This document shows positions 24,680-33,153 of a DNA stretch of 64,000 nucleotides, one piece after another (position 1 is the first letter of the stretch; the number at the start of each line of letters is the position of its first letter). The notes below the pieces were generated by a model. It searched no databases. It was not told the origin of the DNA and was given only the letters and a program-made list of their open reading frames with translations. Origin of the DNA: Roseateles puraquae (GTDB lineage Bacteria > Pseudomonadota > Gammaproteobacteria > Burkholderiales > Burkholderiaceae_C); contig NZ_NISI01000005.1 of NCBI RefSeq assembly GCF_002205845.1, positions 248,001 through 312,000 of the forward strand. Direction: 5' to 3'. A program made the translations under genes and the position numbers.

Positions 24680-26074
24680 TCAGACCTTGCCGGCGCGGCG
24701 CTCGGCGAGGAAGTCGGCATAGGCCAGCGCGCTGCGCTTGAGGGTGCGCTGCTGGGTGTCGAAATCGACATGCACGAGGCCGAAACGGCGCTCGTAGCCG
24801 AAGGCCCATTCGAAGTTGTCCATCAGCGACCAGATGAAGTAGCCGCGCACGTCCACGCCGTGGTCCATGGCGCGTGAGCAGGCCGCGAAGTGGCGCTTGA
24901 TGTAGGCCTGGCGCTGCACGTCGTCCACGTGGCCGGCGCCGTCCACGCCGTCGTGGCTGGACATGCCGTTCTCGGTCACGTAGATCGGCGGCAGGTTGGG
25001 GTAGTCGCGCTTGAAGGCCTCGAAGAGGTCCTGCATGCCTTGCGGGTAGACCTCCCAGTCCATCGTCGTGCGCTCGACCTCGGGGTGGCGCACCCAGTCG
25101 ATGGTGTCGGGCCCCTTGGAGCGCAGCACGGCGCGGCTGTAGAAGTTGATGCCCAGGTAATCGATCGGGCGGCGGATGATGTCCATGTCGCCGGCCAGCA
25201 CCAGGGGCTCGGCGCCCTTCCAGTAGCGCCACAGGTCGGCGGGGTACTCGCCCTTGAGCAGCGGGTCCAGCACCCAGCGGTTCTGGAAGGTCTCGAACAG
25301 ATGGGCGGCGTCGCGGTCGGCGGCACTGTCGCTGTCGGCATAGCCGGGCGCGCAATTGGCGACGATGCCGTGCAGCGCCTGCGCCGCATTGGCCCGCAGC
25401 GCTGGCAGCGCCAGGCCGTGGCCCAGCAGCAGGTGGTGCATGGCCTGCGCGGCCCACCGCGGGTTGGCGAGACCCGGTGCATGATGGCCGTCGCCATAGC
25501 CGAGGTAGGCTGAGCACCAGGGCTCGTTGTGCGTTGTCCAGGCGGCCACGTCGCCATGGCCGGCGAGCTGGCGGCTCATCAGGTCGGCGTAGTCGGCGAA
25601 ACGGTACGCCGTCTCGCGGTTGAGCCAGCCGCCGCGGTCTTCCAGGTGCTGGGGCAGGTCCCAGTGGTAGAGGGTCACGAAGGCGCGGATGCCGCGCGTG
25701 GCCAGGCCGTCGAGCAGGCGCTTGTAGAAGTCGATGCCGCGGGAATTCGGCGTGCCGTCGAGCTGCATCACGCGGGGCCAGGCGATCGAGAAGCGGTAGG
25801 CGTCCACGCCCAGGCGTTTCAGGATGTCGAGGTCTTCGTCGAGGCGGTGGTAGTGGTCGCAGGCCACGTCACCGTTCTCGGCGCGCAGCACCTTGCCCGG
25901 CGTGCGGCAGAAGCGGTCCCAGATGGATTCGAGGCGGCCGTCCTCATGCGCCGCGCCTTCGATCTGGTACGACGACGTGCCGCAGCCGAAGACGAAGCCG
26001 GGTTGGCGCATGGCCGAGCCGGCGGGCGGGGCCACGAGGTCGGCAAGCGAGGTGGGGGGAGGCGTCAGGTCCAT
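24680..26074 (-). CDS. Beta-glucosidase/beta-glycosidase, glycoside hydrolase family 1
   Basis: 464 residues, the usual GH1 length, without a signal peptide, so cytoplasmic. The family N-terminal signature is FGCGTSSYQIEGA. The acid/base Glu184 is in TTHNEP and the nucleophile Glu368 in YVTENG. GH1 enzymes of this kind cleave terminal beta-glucose (some beta-mannose or galactose) from short oligosaccharides. In glucomannan breakdown it would handle the glucose residues left by GH5, complementing GH2. It lies between the kinase (9-base gap) and the halogenase genes on the same strand. Confidence 0.94.
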   Translation of the reverse strand: MDLTPPPTSLADLVAPPAGSAMRQPGFVFGCGTSSYQIEGAAHEDGRLESIWDRFCRTPGKVLRAENGDVACDHYHRLDEDLDILKRLGVDAYRFSIAWPRVMQLDGTPNSRGIDFYKRLLDGLATRGIRAFVTLYHWDLPQHLEDRGGWLNRETAYRFADYADLMSRQLAGHGDVAAWTTHNEPWCSAYLGYGDGHHAPGLANPRWAAQAMHHLLLGHGLALPALRANAAQALHGIVANCAPGYADSDSAADRDAAHLFETFQNRWVLDPLLKGEYPADLWRYWKGAEPLVLAGDMDIIRRPIDYLGINFYSRAVLRSKGPDTIDWVRHPEVERTTMDWEVYPQGMQDLFEAFKRDYPNLPPIYVTENGMSSHDGVDGAGHVDDVQRQAYIKRHFAACSRAMDHGVDVRGYFIWSLMDNFEWAFGYERRFGLVHVDFDTQQRTLKRSALAYADFLAERRAGKV

Positions 26075-26083
26075 GGGTCGAGC

Positions 26084-27007
26084 TCAGGCGGAGGAGGGAA
26101 GGGCGTGCAGCGCGTCGCGCCACGGTTGCAGGGCGGCGGCCTCGGCGGGCAGGGGGCCGCGCACGCCGCAGATGAACGAGGCGTAGCGATTGGCCAGGGC
26201 CAGCGTGGCCGCCAGGTCGCGGCGCAGGGCCAGCCCGGCCAGCAGCAGGGCGGTGAAGGCGTCGCCGGCGCCGACGGTGTCAGCCACCTGCGGTTGGGCG
26301 ACGCCCGCGCCTTGCGCGAGCAACGTGCCCGCGGGGCCGTACAGGCGCCAGCCCTGGGCCCCGAGCGTCAGCACCAGGCGCTGCAGGCCGAAGCGCGCCA
26401 TCAGCGCCGCGGCACGGCCGGCGTCGTCCGGCGCGGTGGCGTCGAACCAGGCAGCGAGCTGGGCGAGTTCTTCGTCGTTGAGCTTGACCCAGTCGGCCAG
26501 CATCAGCGATTCGGCGGCTAGCAGTCGTGCGTCCGAGCCGGGGCGCAGGTTCAGGTCGAGGAAGCGCAGGCCCGCCAAGGGCTTGACGACGGCTCGCACG
26601 GCCGCGCGCGAGGCGGGTTGGCGCTGCGCAAGGCTGCCGAAGTAGACGATGCCCGGCTGCGTGCCGGCCAGGGCTTGCCGCGCAGCCTCGGCATCGAGAT
26701 GGTCCCAGGCGGCGTCGTCATGGATGACGAACCGGTGGCGCCCGCCGTCCTCGATCACGCTGACGCGGCCGGTGGCGTGCTGCGCGTCGCGCTGCAGGCC
26801 CTGCGTTGGCAGGCCATAGCGGCGGGCGCTGTCCAGCACCAGGCGGCCGGCGTCGTCATCCCGCCCGATGCGGCTCACGAACACAACCGGCGCGCCCAGG
26901 GCCGCGAGGCTGCGTGCGACGTTGAACGGCGCCCCGCCTGCGACCGCGCCGTCGTGGAACTCATCGACCAGGGCTTCGCCCAGGACGGCGATGGAACAGG
27001 TGGACAT
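26084..27007 (-). CDS. PfkB-family sugar kinase, probable fructokinase
   Basis: 307 residues from the ATG (MSTCSIAVLGEALVDEF). The ribokinase-family signatures are GGAPFNVARSLAALG near the N-terminus and DTVGAGDAF near residue 244-251, where Asp249 is the catalytic base. The pattern resembles fructokinases, which make fructose 6-phosphate. In this locus it would take fructose produced from mannose by the AGE isomerase. It is the first gene of the kinase-GH1-halogenase-halogenase unit and diverges from the LacI gene. The palindromes at 27051-27078 lie just before its start. Confidence 0.87.
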   Translation of the reverse strand: MSTCSIAVLGEALVDEFHDGAVAGGAPFNVARSLAALGAPVVFVSRIGRDDDAGRLVLDSARRYGLPTQGLQRDAQHATGRVSVIEDGGRHRFVIHDDAAWDHLDAEAARQALAGTQPGIVYFGSLAQRQPASRAAVRAVVKPLAGLRFLDLNLRPGSDARLLAAESLMLADWVKLNDEELAQLAAWFDATAPDDAGRAAALMARFGLQRLVLTLGAQGWRLYGPAGTLLAQGAGVAQPQVADTVGAGDAFTALLLAGLALRRDLAATLALANRYASFICGVRGPLPAEAAALQPWRDALHALPSSA

Positions 27008-27050
27008 GCAGGCAGGCGTGGCGATCGGGCGTTGACGAAATATTCTAGGC

Positions 27051-27078
27051 AACAACATTTGTTTAGTGAACAATTGTT
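27051..27078. promoter_or_regulatory. Overlapping palindromes between kinase and LacI genes
   Basis: This AT-rich stretch holds AACAA-CAT-TTGTT (27051-27063), GTTTAGTGAAC (27061-27071, one change from a perfect GTTTAnTAAAC) and the perfect palindrome AACAATTGTT (27069-27078). The first two resemble operators seen before the importer operon and the symporter gene. The stretch sits 44-71 bases from the kinase start and 117-144 from the LacI start. Autoregulation by the neighbouring LacI protein is the obvious guess. Confidence 0.5.
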
Positions 27079-27194
27079 GAACTAGGTGCAAACCCAGCCG
27101 TCGTTCGGCGGCGGGTGTGCCCGCGGAGACGGGAGGGCGCGGTGACACAATCGCCGGGTTCCGAGGATTGCTAAACACAGCGGGAGTGGGGTCC

Positions 27195-28241
27195 ATGGCC
27201 GACAAGGGAGTGACGATTCGCGAGCTGGCCGAGGCCGCGGGCGTGTCCATCGGGACGGTCTCGCGCGCGCTCAAGGGCCAGCCCGGCCTGTCGGAGCAGA
27301 CCCGCGCGCAGGTGTTGAGCGTCGCGCAGCAGCTGGGCTACGACACCGCCAAGCTGCGCACCGGCAAGCCGCGCCGCATGCTCTTTCTGTACAGCCGCAG
27401 CATCGGCTCGCTGGCCAACAACCCGTTCTATTCCTACGTGTTGCATGGCGCCGAGACGGCCTGCCGCGATCCGGGCGTGCCGCTGAGCATCATGTCGGTG
27501 CTGGGCGGCGAGGACATCGCCGGCCAGATCCGCCGCCACGAGGCCGACGCGCTGCTGGTCGCGGGCTACATCGACCCCGAAGCCATGGAGGCGGTGCGCC
27601 AGTGCGAGCTGCCGCTGGTGCTGGTGGACCACTTCTACCCCGGGGTGCGCTGCGTCAACGACGACAACCTGCGCGGTGGCTGGCTCGCCACCCAGCACCT
27701 GCTGGAAGGCCAGTCGCAGCGCATCGCGGCCATCTTCGGGCCGCTGGTGCACTACTCGGTCTCGTTGCGGGCCAAGGGCTTTCGCCGCGCGCTGTTCGAG
27801 GCCGGCAGGCTCTTCGACCCCGACTACGAAGTCATCCTCGACCCCTCGCTGGAATACCGCGAGGCGGGCCGCGATGCGATGCGCCGGCTGCTGGAGCTGC
27901 CGTCACCGCCGGACGCCGTGTTCGCCTACAACGACTCCACGGCCATGACGGCCATCGAGTACTGCCTGGAGCAGGGCCTGCGGGTGCCCGAGGACATCCG
28001 CTTCGTCGGCTACGACGACATCGAGGCCGCGGCGCGCTTCAAGCCCCCGCTCACAACGGTCAAGATGGACAAGGAGGCCCTGGGCTATGTCGCGGCCAAG
28101 GCCTTGATCGAGGGCGACGTGGCACCCAACGATGCCTCGCTGCCGGTGGAGCTGGTGGTGCGCGACAGTTCGCGCGCCGTGGCGGCGCAGGCGGAGGCGG
28201 CGGTGCTGCCGGCGGCGCCGCGCCGCCGCCGGGCAGCCTGA
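27195..28241 (+). CDS. LacI-family transcriptional regulator
   Basis: 348 residues from the ATG preceded by GGGAGTGGGG. The N-terminal helix-turn-helix reads VTIRELAEAAGVSIGTVSRALK, followed by a hinge helix and a periplasmic-binding-like sugar-sensing domain (VFAYNDSTAMTAIEYCLEQG, DIRFVGYDDIEAA). It ends in an Ala/Arg-rich tail. Located between the kinase unit and the symporter/GH27 unit, it is likely the local repressor of the mannan genes, relieved by a sugar or sugar phosphate. The ligand is unknown. Candidate binding sites are the GTTTAnTAAAC palindromes. Confidence 0.94.
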   Translation: MADKGVTIRELAEAAGVSIGTVSRALKGQPGLSEQTRAQVLSVAQQLGYDTAKLRTGKPRRMLFLYSRSIGSLANNPFYSYVLHGAETACRDPGVPLSIMSVLGGEDIAGQIRRHEADALLVAGYIDPEAMEAVRQCELPLVLVDHFYPGVRCVNDDNLRGGWLATQHLLEGQSQRIAAIFGPLVHYSVSLRAKGFRRALFEAGRLFDPDYEVILDPSLEYREAGRDAMRRLLELPSPPDAVFAYNDSTAMTAIEYCLEQGLRVPEDIRFVGYDDIEAAARFKPPLTTVKMDKEALGYVAAKALIEGDVAPNDASLPVELVVRDSSRAVAAQAEAAVLPAAPRRRRAA

Positions 28242-28302
28242 CGAAGCGCTTCTAGGTATTTCACCGCTCCACTTCGTTCGAACGGCGAACAAAAATCCGT
28301 CT

Positions 28303-28313
28303 GTTTACTAAAC
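28303..28313. promoter_or_regulatory. Candidate operator GTTTACTAAAC before GPH symporter
   Basis: Identical to the site at 12776-12786, in the same orientation on the plus strand, 32-42 bases before the symporter start. This position overlaps where the promoter or early transcript would be and suits repression. Confidence 0.55.
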
Positions 28314-28344
28314 CGAGTCGCCTCAGGCGACCGAGGAGACAGAC

Positions 28345-29829
28345 GTGCTTGCCGATGCCGACAGGGCTGCCATGCCCGCCAGGCCGCGCTCCGGGTCCGC
28401 CCCGGCGCCGGCCAGCCTGACCGCCACTGCCGACGCCGACCGGGTGCCGGTGAGCCAGAAGATCGGCATCGGCCTGGGCTCCTTTCTCGACATGTGGGGC
28501 CATTGGCTCTATCAGTCGATGGTCTTCCACGTCTTCAACGTGTTCCTCGGCGTGGCGCCGGGCCTCATCTCGACGGCCCTGGGGCTCAAGATCGCGGTGG
28601 ATGCGGTGTCGGATGCGCTGTTCGGCTGGCTGTCCGACAACACCCGCACGCGCTGGGGGCGCCGCCGGCCCTACATCCTCGTGGGCGGCGTGCTGTCGGG
28701 CATCGGGCTGCCGCTGATGTTCGCGGTCGGCCGCGGCTGGAGCGACACCGAGTACTTCGTCTTCATGCTCGTGTCCACCTGCCTGTATGTGCCGGTGATG
28801 AGTTGCTTCAACATGCCCTGGAACAGCCTGGGCGCGGAAATGACGCCCGACTATCACGAGCGGACCCGCGTGATGTCGGTCAAGAACGCGATCCAGAAGA
28901 TCCCTGAGCTGGCGATGTTCGTGGCGGCGCAGTTCACGACGCTGGCCATCTTCAACGACGCCTCCGGCAAGCCCGACATCCTGCTCGGCGCGCAGGTCTA
29001 CACCAGCATCCTCGGCGGGATCATGGTGGTGGTGTCCATCTTCATCTTCTCGCTGACCCGCGAGCGCTACTACGAGGCGGTGGTGTCGCGCAGCACGCAG
29101 CGCGTGCCGTTCAAGGACACCCTCTACCGCACGCTCAAGAACCGCCCCTTCCGCCAGATGCTGGGCACCATGCTGGCCTACAACATGGCCACCGCCATGG
29201 TCGGGCTGCTGGGCTACTACGCCACCGTCTACTACGTGTGTGGCGGCAACGTGGTCGAGGCCACGAAATGGAACTCGCTGATGGGCGTGGCGGGCTTGGT
29301 GTGCGGCCTGCTGGGCATCAGCTTCGCGGGCGCGGTCGCACGCCGCCACGGCAAGCGCCATGCGCTGATGACGGTGCTGGTGCTGGGCATCTTCGCTTTC
29401 ATCGGCGACTGGTTCTTCTACAACCCGCAACTGCCCTGGCTGCAGTTGCTGGCCAGCGGCGGCGTGGCCTTCATCGGCGCGGGCTTCTGGACGATCTACG
29501 GCTCGGCGATGGCCGATGTCATCGACCACGACGAACTCAGCAGCGGCCAGCGCCGCGAGGGCTCGTTCGCGGCTTGCGGCTCCTGGATCTCCAAGGTGGG
29601 CCTGGCGCTGGGCAACAGTGCGTCGGGCTGGGTGCTGATGTTCACCGGCTTCGATGCCAAGCTGCCGGCCCAGAGCGACGAGGCCATCTTCCTGATCCGC
29701 GTGTTTCTGTCGGGCGTGCCGATCTGCGGGCTGCTGATCGCGCTCTTCATCGTGTCCCGCTACTTCCTGACCGAGCAGCGCATGCATGAGATCCGCGCGG
29801 CGCTGGAAGCCCGCCGCGGCACCGTCTGA
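28345..29829 (+). CDS. GPH-family (glycoside-pentoside-hexuronide) cation symporter
   Basis: 494 residues, starting at GTG with GAGGAGAC eight bases upstream. An Ala/Pro-rich head of about 35 residues precedes twelve membrane segments. The diagnostic loop DAVSDALFGWLSDNTRTRWG followed by RRRPYIL between helices 2 and 3 marks the GPH:cation symporter family (MelB/XynB type). It imports mono- or disaccharides with a cation. With the ABC importer, the locus has two inner-membrane routes, perhaps for products of different length. GH27 follows by 30 bases, so galactosides or mannobiose are likely cargo. Specificity is inferred. Confidence 0.9.
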   Translation: MLADADRAAMPARPRSGSAPAPASLTATADADRVPVSQKIGIGLGSFLDMWGHWLYQSMVFHVFNVFLGVAPGLISTALGLKIAVDAVSDALFGWLSDNTRTRWGRRRPYILVGGVLSGIGLPLMFAVGRGWSDTEYFVFMLVSTCLYVPVMSCFNMPWNSLGAEMTPDYHERTRVMSVKNAIQKIPELAMFVAAQFTTLAIFNDASGKPDILLGAQVYTSILGGIMVVVSIFIFSLTRERYYEAVVSRSTQRVPFKDTLYRTLKNRPFRQMLGTMLAYNMATAMVGLLGYYATVYYVCGGNVVEATKWNSLMGVAGLVCGLLGISFAGAVARRHGKRHALMTVLVLGIFAFIGDWFFYNPQLPWLQLLASGGVAFIGAGFWTIYGSAMADVIDHDELSSGQRREGSFAACGSWISKVGLALGNSASGWVLMFTGFDAKLPAQSDEAIFLIRVFLSGVPICGLLIALFIVSRYFLTEQRMHEIRAALEARRGTV

Positions 29830-29859
29830 GACCGCCCACCCCGCCTGCTGGAGTTCGCC

Positions 29860-31071
29860 ATGATGATGCGTCGCCTGGGACCGGCCCTGCTGTGCCTGTC
29901 CCTGTTCACTCAAGCCGCCACAGCCCAGACCGTGGGCCACGAGACGCTCAAGCTCGACGCGCCCAAGCCGCTGCTGCTGCCCACGCCGCCGATGGGCTGG
30001 AACTCCTGGAACAAGTTCGGCTGCAATGTGTCGGAGACCCTGATCCGTCAGCAGGCCGACGCCATGGTCGCCTCGGGCATGAAGGCAGCGGGCTACACCT
30101 ACCTCGTCATCGACGACTGCTGGCAGAAGAGCCGCGACGCCGACGGCAACATCCAGCCCGACCCCGAACGTTTCCCGTCGGGCATGAAGGCCCTGGCGGA
30201 CTACGTGCACAGCAAGGGCCTGAAGTTCGGCCTCTATTCCGACGCCGGGGCGCTCACCTGCGGCGGCCGGCCCGGCAGTGCGGGGCACGAGTTCCAGGAC
30301 GCCCGGCAGTACGCCAAGTGGGGCGTGGACTGGCTCAAGTACGACTGGTGCTACACCGGCCCGCGAACCCCCGAGGCGGCCTACACCATCATGGCCAAGG
30401 CGCTGCGCGCCTCAGGGCGCGACATCGTGCTGTCGATCTGCGAATGGGGCAACAGCCGGCCCGGTCGCTGGGCGCATCCCATCGGCCACCTGTGGCGCAC
30501 CACGGGCGACATCTGGGACGCCTGGAAGGGCAAGAAGGAATGGTCCCACGGCCTGCTGGACATCATCGACATGAATGCCGACCTGTGGGCCGAGGCCGCC
30601 CCCAACGGCTGGAACGACCCCGACATGCTGGAGGTGGGCAACGGCGGCATGACGACGACCGAGTACGAGAGCCACTTTTCGATCTGGGCCATGCTGGCTG
30701 CGCCGCTGATCGCGGGCAACGACCTGAGCCGGATGGACGCGGACACCCGCCGCATCCTGACCAACGCCGAAGTCATCCGCGTCGACCAGGACCCGCTGGG
30801 CCGGCAAGGCCGGCGCGTGTGGCGCCAGGGCGACCTGGAGGTCTGGGTGCGCACGCTGGCCGACGGTGAGCGCGCGGCGGTGCTGTTCAACCGCGGCGAG
30901 GCGCCTGCCGACATCAAGGTGACGTGGGCCCAGCTCGACCTCGCCCCGCACCTGAAGGCGCAGGTGCACGACCTGTGGTCGGGCCGCAAGACACGCGGCG
31001 TGAGTGGCGAGTACGGCGGCCGGGTGGCGCCGCACGGGGTCATCATGGTCCGGGTCACGCCCGCGTCTTGA
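29860..31071 (+). CDS. Alpha-galactosidase, glycoside hydrolase family 27, secreted
   Basis: 403 residues with a signal peptide (MMMRRLGPALLCLSLFTQAA). The (beta/alpha)8 barrel shows TPPMGWNSWNKFGCN, VIDDCWQ, the nucleophile in WLKYDWCY (Asp162) and the acid/base region WNDPDMLEVG (Asp253/Asp255). A small C-terminal beta domain follows. It removes alpha-1,6-galactose side chains from galactomannan or galactoglucomannan in the periplasm, opening the backbone to GH5 and GH2. It is co-directional with the symporter and probably its operon partner. Its end overlaps the 3' end of the opposing LysR gene by 17 bases. Confidence 0.95.
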   Translation: MMMRRLGPALLCLSLFTQAATAQTVGHETLKLDAPKPLLLPTPPMGWNSWNKFGCNVSETLIRQQADAMVASGMKAAGYTYLVIDDCWQKSRDADGNIQPDPERFPSGMKALADYVHSKGLKFGLYSDAGALTCGGRPGSAGHEFQDARQYAKWGVDWLKYDWCYTGPRTPEAAYTIMAKALRASGRDIVLSICEWGNSRPGRWAHPIGHLWRTTGDIWDAWKGKKEWSHGLLDIIDMNADLWAEAAPNGWNDPDMLEVGNGGMTTTEYESHFSIWAMLAAPLIAGNDLSRMDADTRRILTNAEVIRVDQDPLGRQGRRVWRQGDLEVWVRTLADGERAAVLFNRGEAPADIKVTWAQLDLAPHLKAQVHDLWSGRKTRGVSGEYGGRVAPHGVIMVRVTPAS

Positions 31072-31936
31072 CGGGGCCGGGCACCGGCTGGCGCAGGGTC
31101 TGCACCAGCATGCGCTGCAGGCTGTCCACCGCTGCATTGCCCTTGGACGCGGGGCTGCGGTAGACGGCCACTTCCATCGGCGCGAGCGGGCCTAGGCCGT
31201 GTTCCGCCCCCAGGCGTTGCAGGTGCGGCGGCAGGCTGCACTGGGTAAGCACCGCGACCGCCAGGCCACTCTCCACGGCCGCAATCTGCCCGGCCAGGCT
31301 GGAGCTGTTGTAGACGATGCGATACGGCCGCCCCTGCAGGGCCAGCGAGTTCAGCGCACTGCGCCGCCCGGGGCTGGCCGGCTCGTAGACCGCGACCGGC
31401 AGCGGGTGGCGCCGCCAGACGTCGAACTGGGGCGAGCCCGCCCACACCATGGGCTCGTGGAAGAGCAGGGTGCCGCGGCGGGCGTTGTCACGGGAGACCA
31501 GGGCCAGATCCAGCTCGCCCCGCGCCACCCGGGGGATGAGAGACGTGGACTGTTCGCAGTCGAGTTGGATCTCGACGCCGCCGTGCCGCGGGGCAAAGCG
31601 CTTGAGCACGGGCGTGAGGTAGCGGCTGGCGTAGTCGTCCGGCACGCCCAGGCGCACCAGGCCGGTGACCTCGTCCTCTTGCAGTGCCGCCTGCGCTTCG
31701 GCCTGCAGGTCGAGCATGCGGCGGGCGTAGCCGAGCAGTGTCTGGCCCTCGTGCGTGAGCTCGAAACGCCGTGCGCCACGCACCAGCAAGGCGTGGCCGA
31801 CGGTGGCCTCCAGCTTCTTGAGTTGCATGCTGACGGCGGATTGCGAACGGTGGATGTCGGCAGCCGCGCTGGACAGCGAGCCGGCATCCACAGCGGCAAC
31901 GAAGCACTTGAGCCAATCGATCTGCAGGTCTCGCAT
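31055..31936 (-). CDS. LysR-family transcriptional regulator
   Basis: 293 residues from ATG; the longer upstream frame runs through the divergent gene and is spurious. The N-terminal winged helix reads WLKCFVAAVDAGSLSSAAADI, and a substrate-binding domain follows (GLVRLGVPDDYASRYL). It is divergent from an EamA transporter 74 bases away. LysR regulators usually control the divergent neighbour, so the exporter is the likely target. Its convergent 17-base overlap with GH27 suggests no terminator between them. Confidence 0.93.
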   Translation of the reverse strand: MRDLQIDWLKCFVAAVDAGSLSSAAADIHRSQSAVSMQLKKLEATVGHALLVRGARRFELTHEGQTLLGYARRMLDLQAEAQAALQEDEVTGLVRLGVPDDYASRYLTPVLKRFAPRHGGVEIQLDCEQSTSLIPRVARGELDLALVSRDNARRGTLLFHEPMVWAGSPQFDVWRRHPLPVAVYEPASPGRRSALNSLALQGRPYRIVYNSSSLAGQIAAVESGLAVAVLTQCSLPPHLQRLGAEHGLGPLAPMEVAVYRSPASKGNAAVDSLQRMLVQTLRQPVPGPVKTRA

Positions 31937-32010
31937 GCTTTCGAGAAACGAATGGATAGTGGGCGAATTGTGCGCTTTTCGGATGCGAGCTTGCGCGGCA
32001 CATTGGCCGC

Positions 32011-32982
32011 ATGGATGCCCTGAAGCTTGTTGCCCCGCCGCTGGCCAGCCCTTTGACGCCCGTGTCTGCGCCTGCCGCCCCAGCGCCGATGGATGCACGC
32101 GCCTTCGGCGTGATGCTCTGCCTGTGCACGCTCTGGGGGTTGCAGCAGGTGTCACTGAAGGCCGTGTCGACCCAGGCCAGCCCGATGTTGATGATCGCGT
32201 GGCGCTCGCTGCTGGCACTTGCTCTGCTCGGAGCGGTCATGCGCTGGCAGGGCCATCGACTGCAGCGTGCGAACTGGCCTGCCGGCGCGCTGGTCGGCCT
32301 GCTGTTCGGGCTGGAGTTCCTGTGGGTGGCCCAGGCGCTGCAACGCACGCAAGCGGCGCATGTGGTGGTGTTTCTGTACACCTCGCCGCTGTTCACGGCA
32401 CTCGGCCTGCATCTGCTGAAACCCGCGGAACGCCTGAGGCCGCGCGCCTGGTTGGGGCTGGGGCTGGCCTTTGCGGGGCTGGTGCTGGCCTTCCTGGGCG
32501 GCGCGCGCGGGGCGGCGGGCGCGCAGCAGGCGCTGCTGGGTGATGGGTTGGCGCTGCTGGCAGGCCTGGCCATGGGAGCGACCACCGTCGCCATTCGCTG
32601 CAGTCGGCTCAGCGCCGCACCGGCGACCGAGACGCTGTGCTACCAGTTGATGGGGGCCGTGGTGTTGCTGCTGCCGGCGGCCGCCCTGACGGGCCAATCG
32701 CAATGGGCTGCCACGCCGACAGTCTGGGCCCATCTGGCCTTCCAGGGCGTGGTGGTGTCGTTCGCCAGCTTCCTGGCGTGGTTCTGGCTGCTGCGGCGTT
32801 ACCTGGCGTCGCGCCTGGGGGCCTTTTCTTTCCTGACGCCCCTCTTCGGCGTGGTGCTGGGCGCACTGCTGCTCGACGAGAAGCTGACGCCGAACTTCCT
32901 GGCCGGCAGCGCCCTGGTGCTGCTGGGCGTGGCGGCGGCGAACTGGCCGGCGGCTCAGCCGGGCAGCAGGTCGCGTGCGTAG
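32011..32982 (+). CDS. EamA/DMT-family transporter
   Basis: 323 residues. A Pro/Ala-rich head of about 26 residues precedes ten hydrophobic segments arranged as two EamA repeats. The first repeat shows LCTLWGLQQVSLKAV; the second ends in FLTPLFGVVLGALLLDEKL. A second Met at codon 27 is an alternative start that would drop the odd head. EamA proteins export amino acids or other metabolites, and the substrate is unknown. It is likely controlled by the divergent LysR regulator. Confidence 0.9.
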   Translation: MDALKLVAPPLASPLTPVSAPAAPAPMDARAFGVMLCLCTLWGLQQVSLKAVSTQASPMLMIAWRSLLALALLGAVMRWQGHRLQRANWPAGALVGLLFGLEFLWVAQALQRTQAAHVVVFLYTSPLFTALGLHLLKPAERLRPRAWLGLGLAFAGLVLAFLGGARGAAGAQQALLGDGLALLAGLAMGATTVAIRCSRLSAAPATETLCYQLMGAVVLLLPAAALTGQSQWAATPTVWAHLAFQGVVVSFASFLAWFWLLRRYLASRLGAFSFLTPLFGVVLGALLLDEKLTPNFLAGSALVLLGVAAANWPAAQPGSRSRA

Positions 32983-33153
32983 TGCGTGGGCGGGCGAAGT
33001 CAGGCCCGTTTGGCCGCTTTGATTTCGTGCCGTCAAGATGAGGACATGACGAGGCGGGTTCGCCATCGCCGATGCCAAGTGAGATTCTTGAAGGCGAGCC
33101 ACATGCCTGCGCGGGTGACTCGCCCAAGTCAATTGATCAGGTGATCTGGTGGC

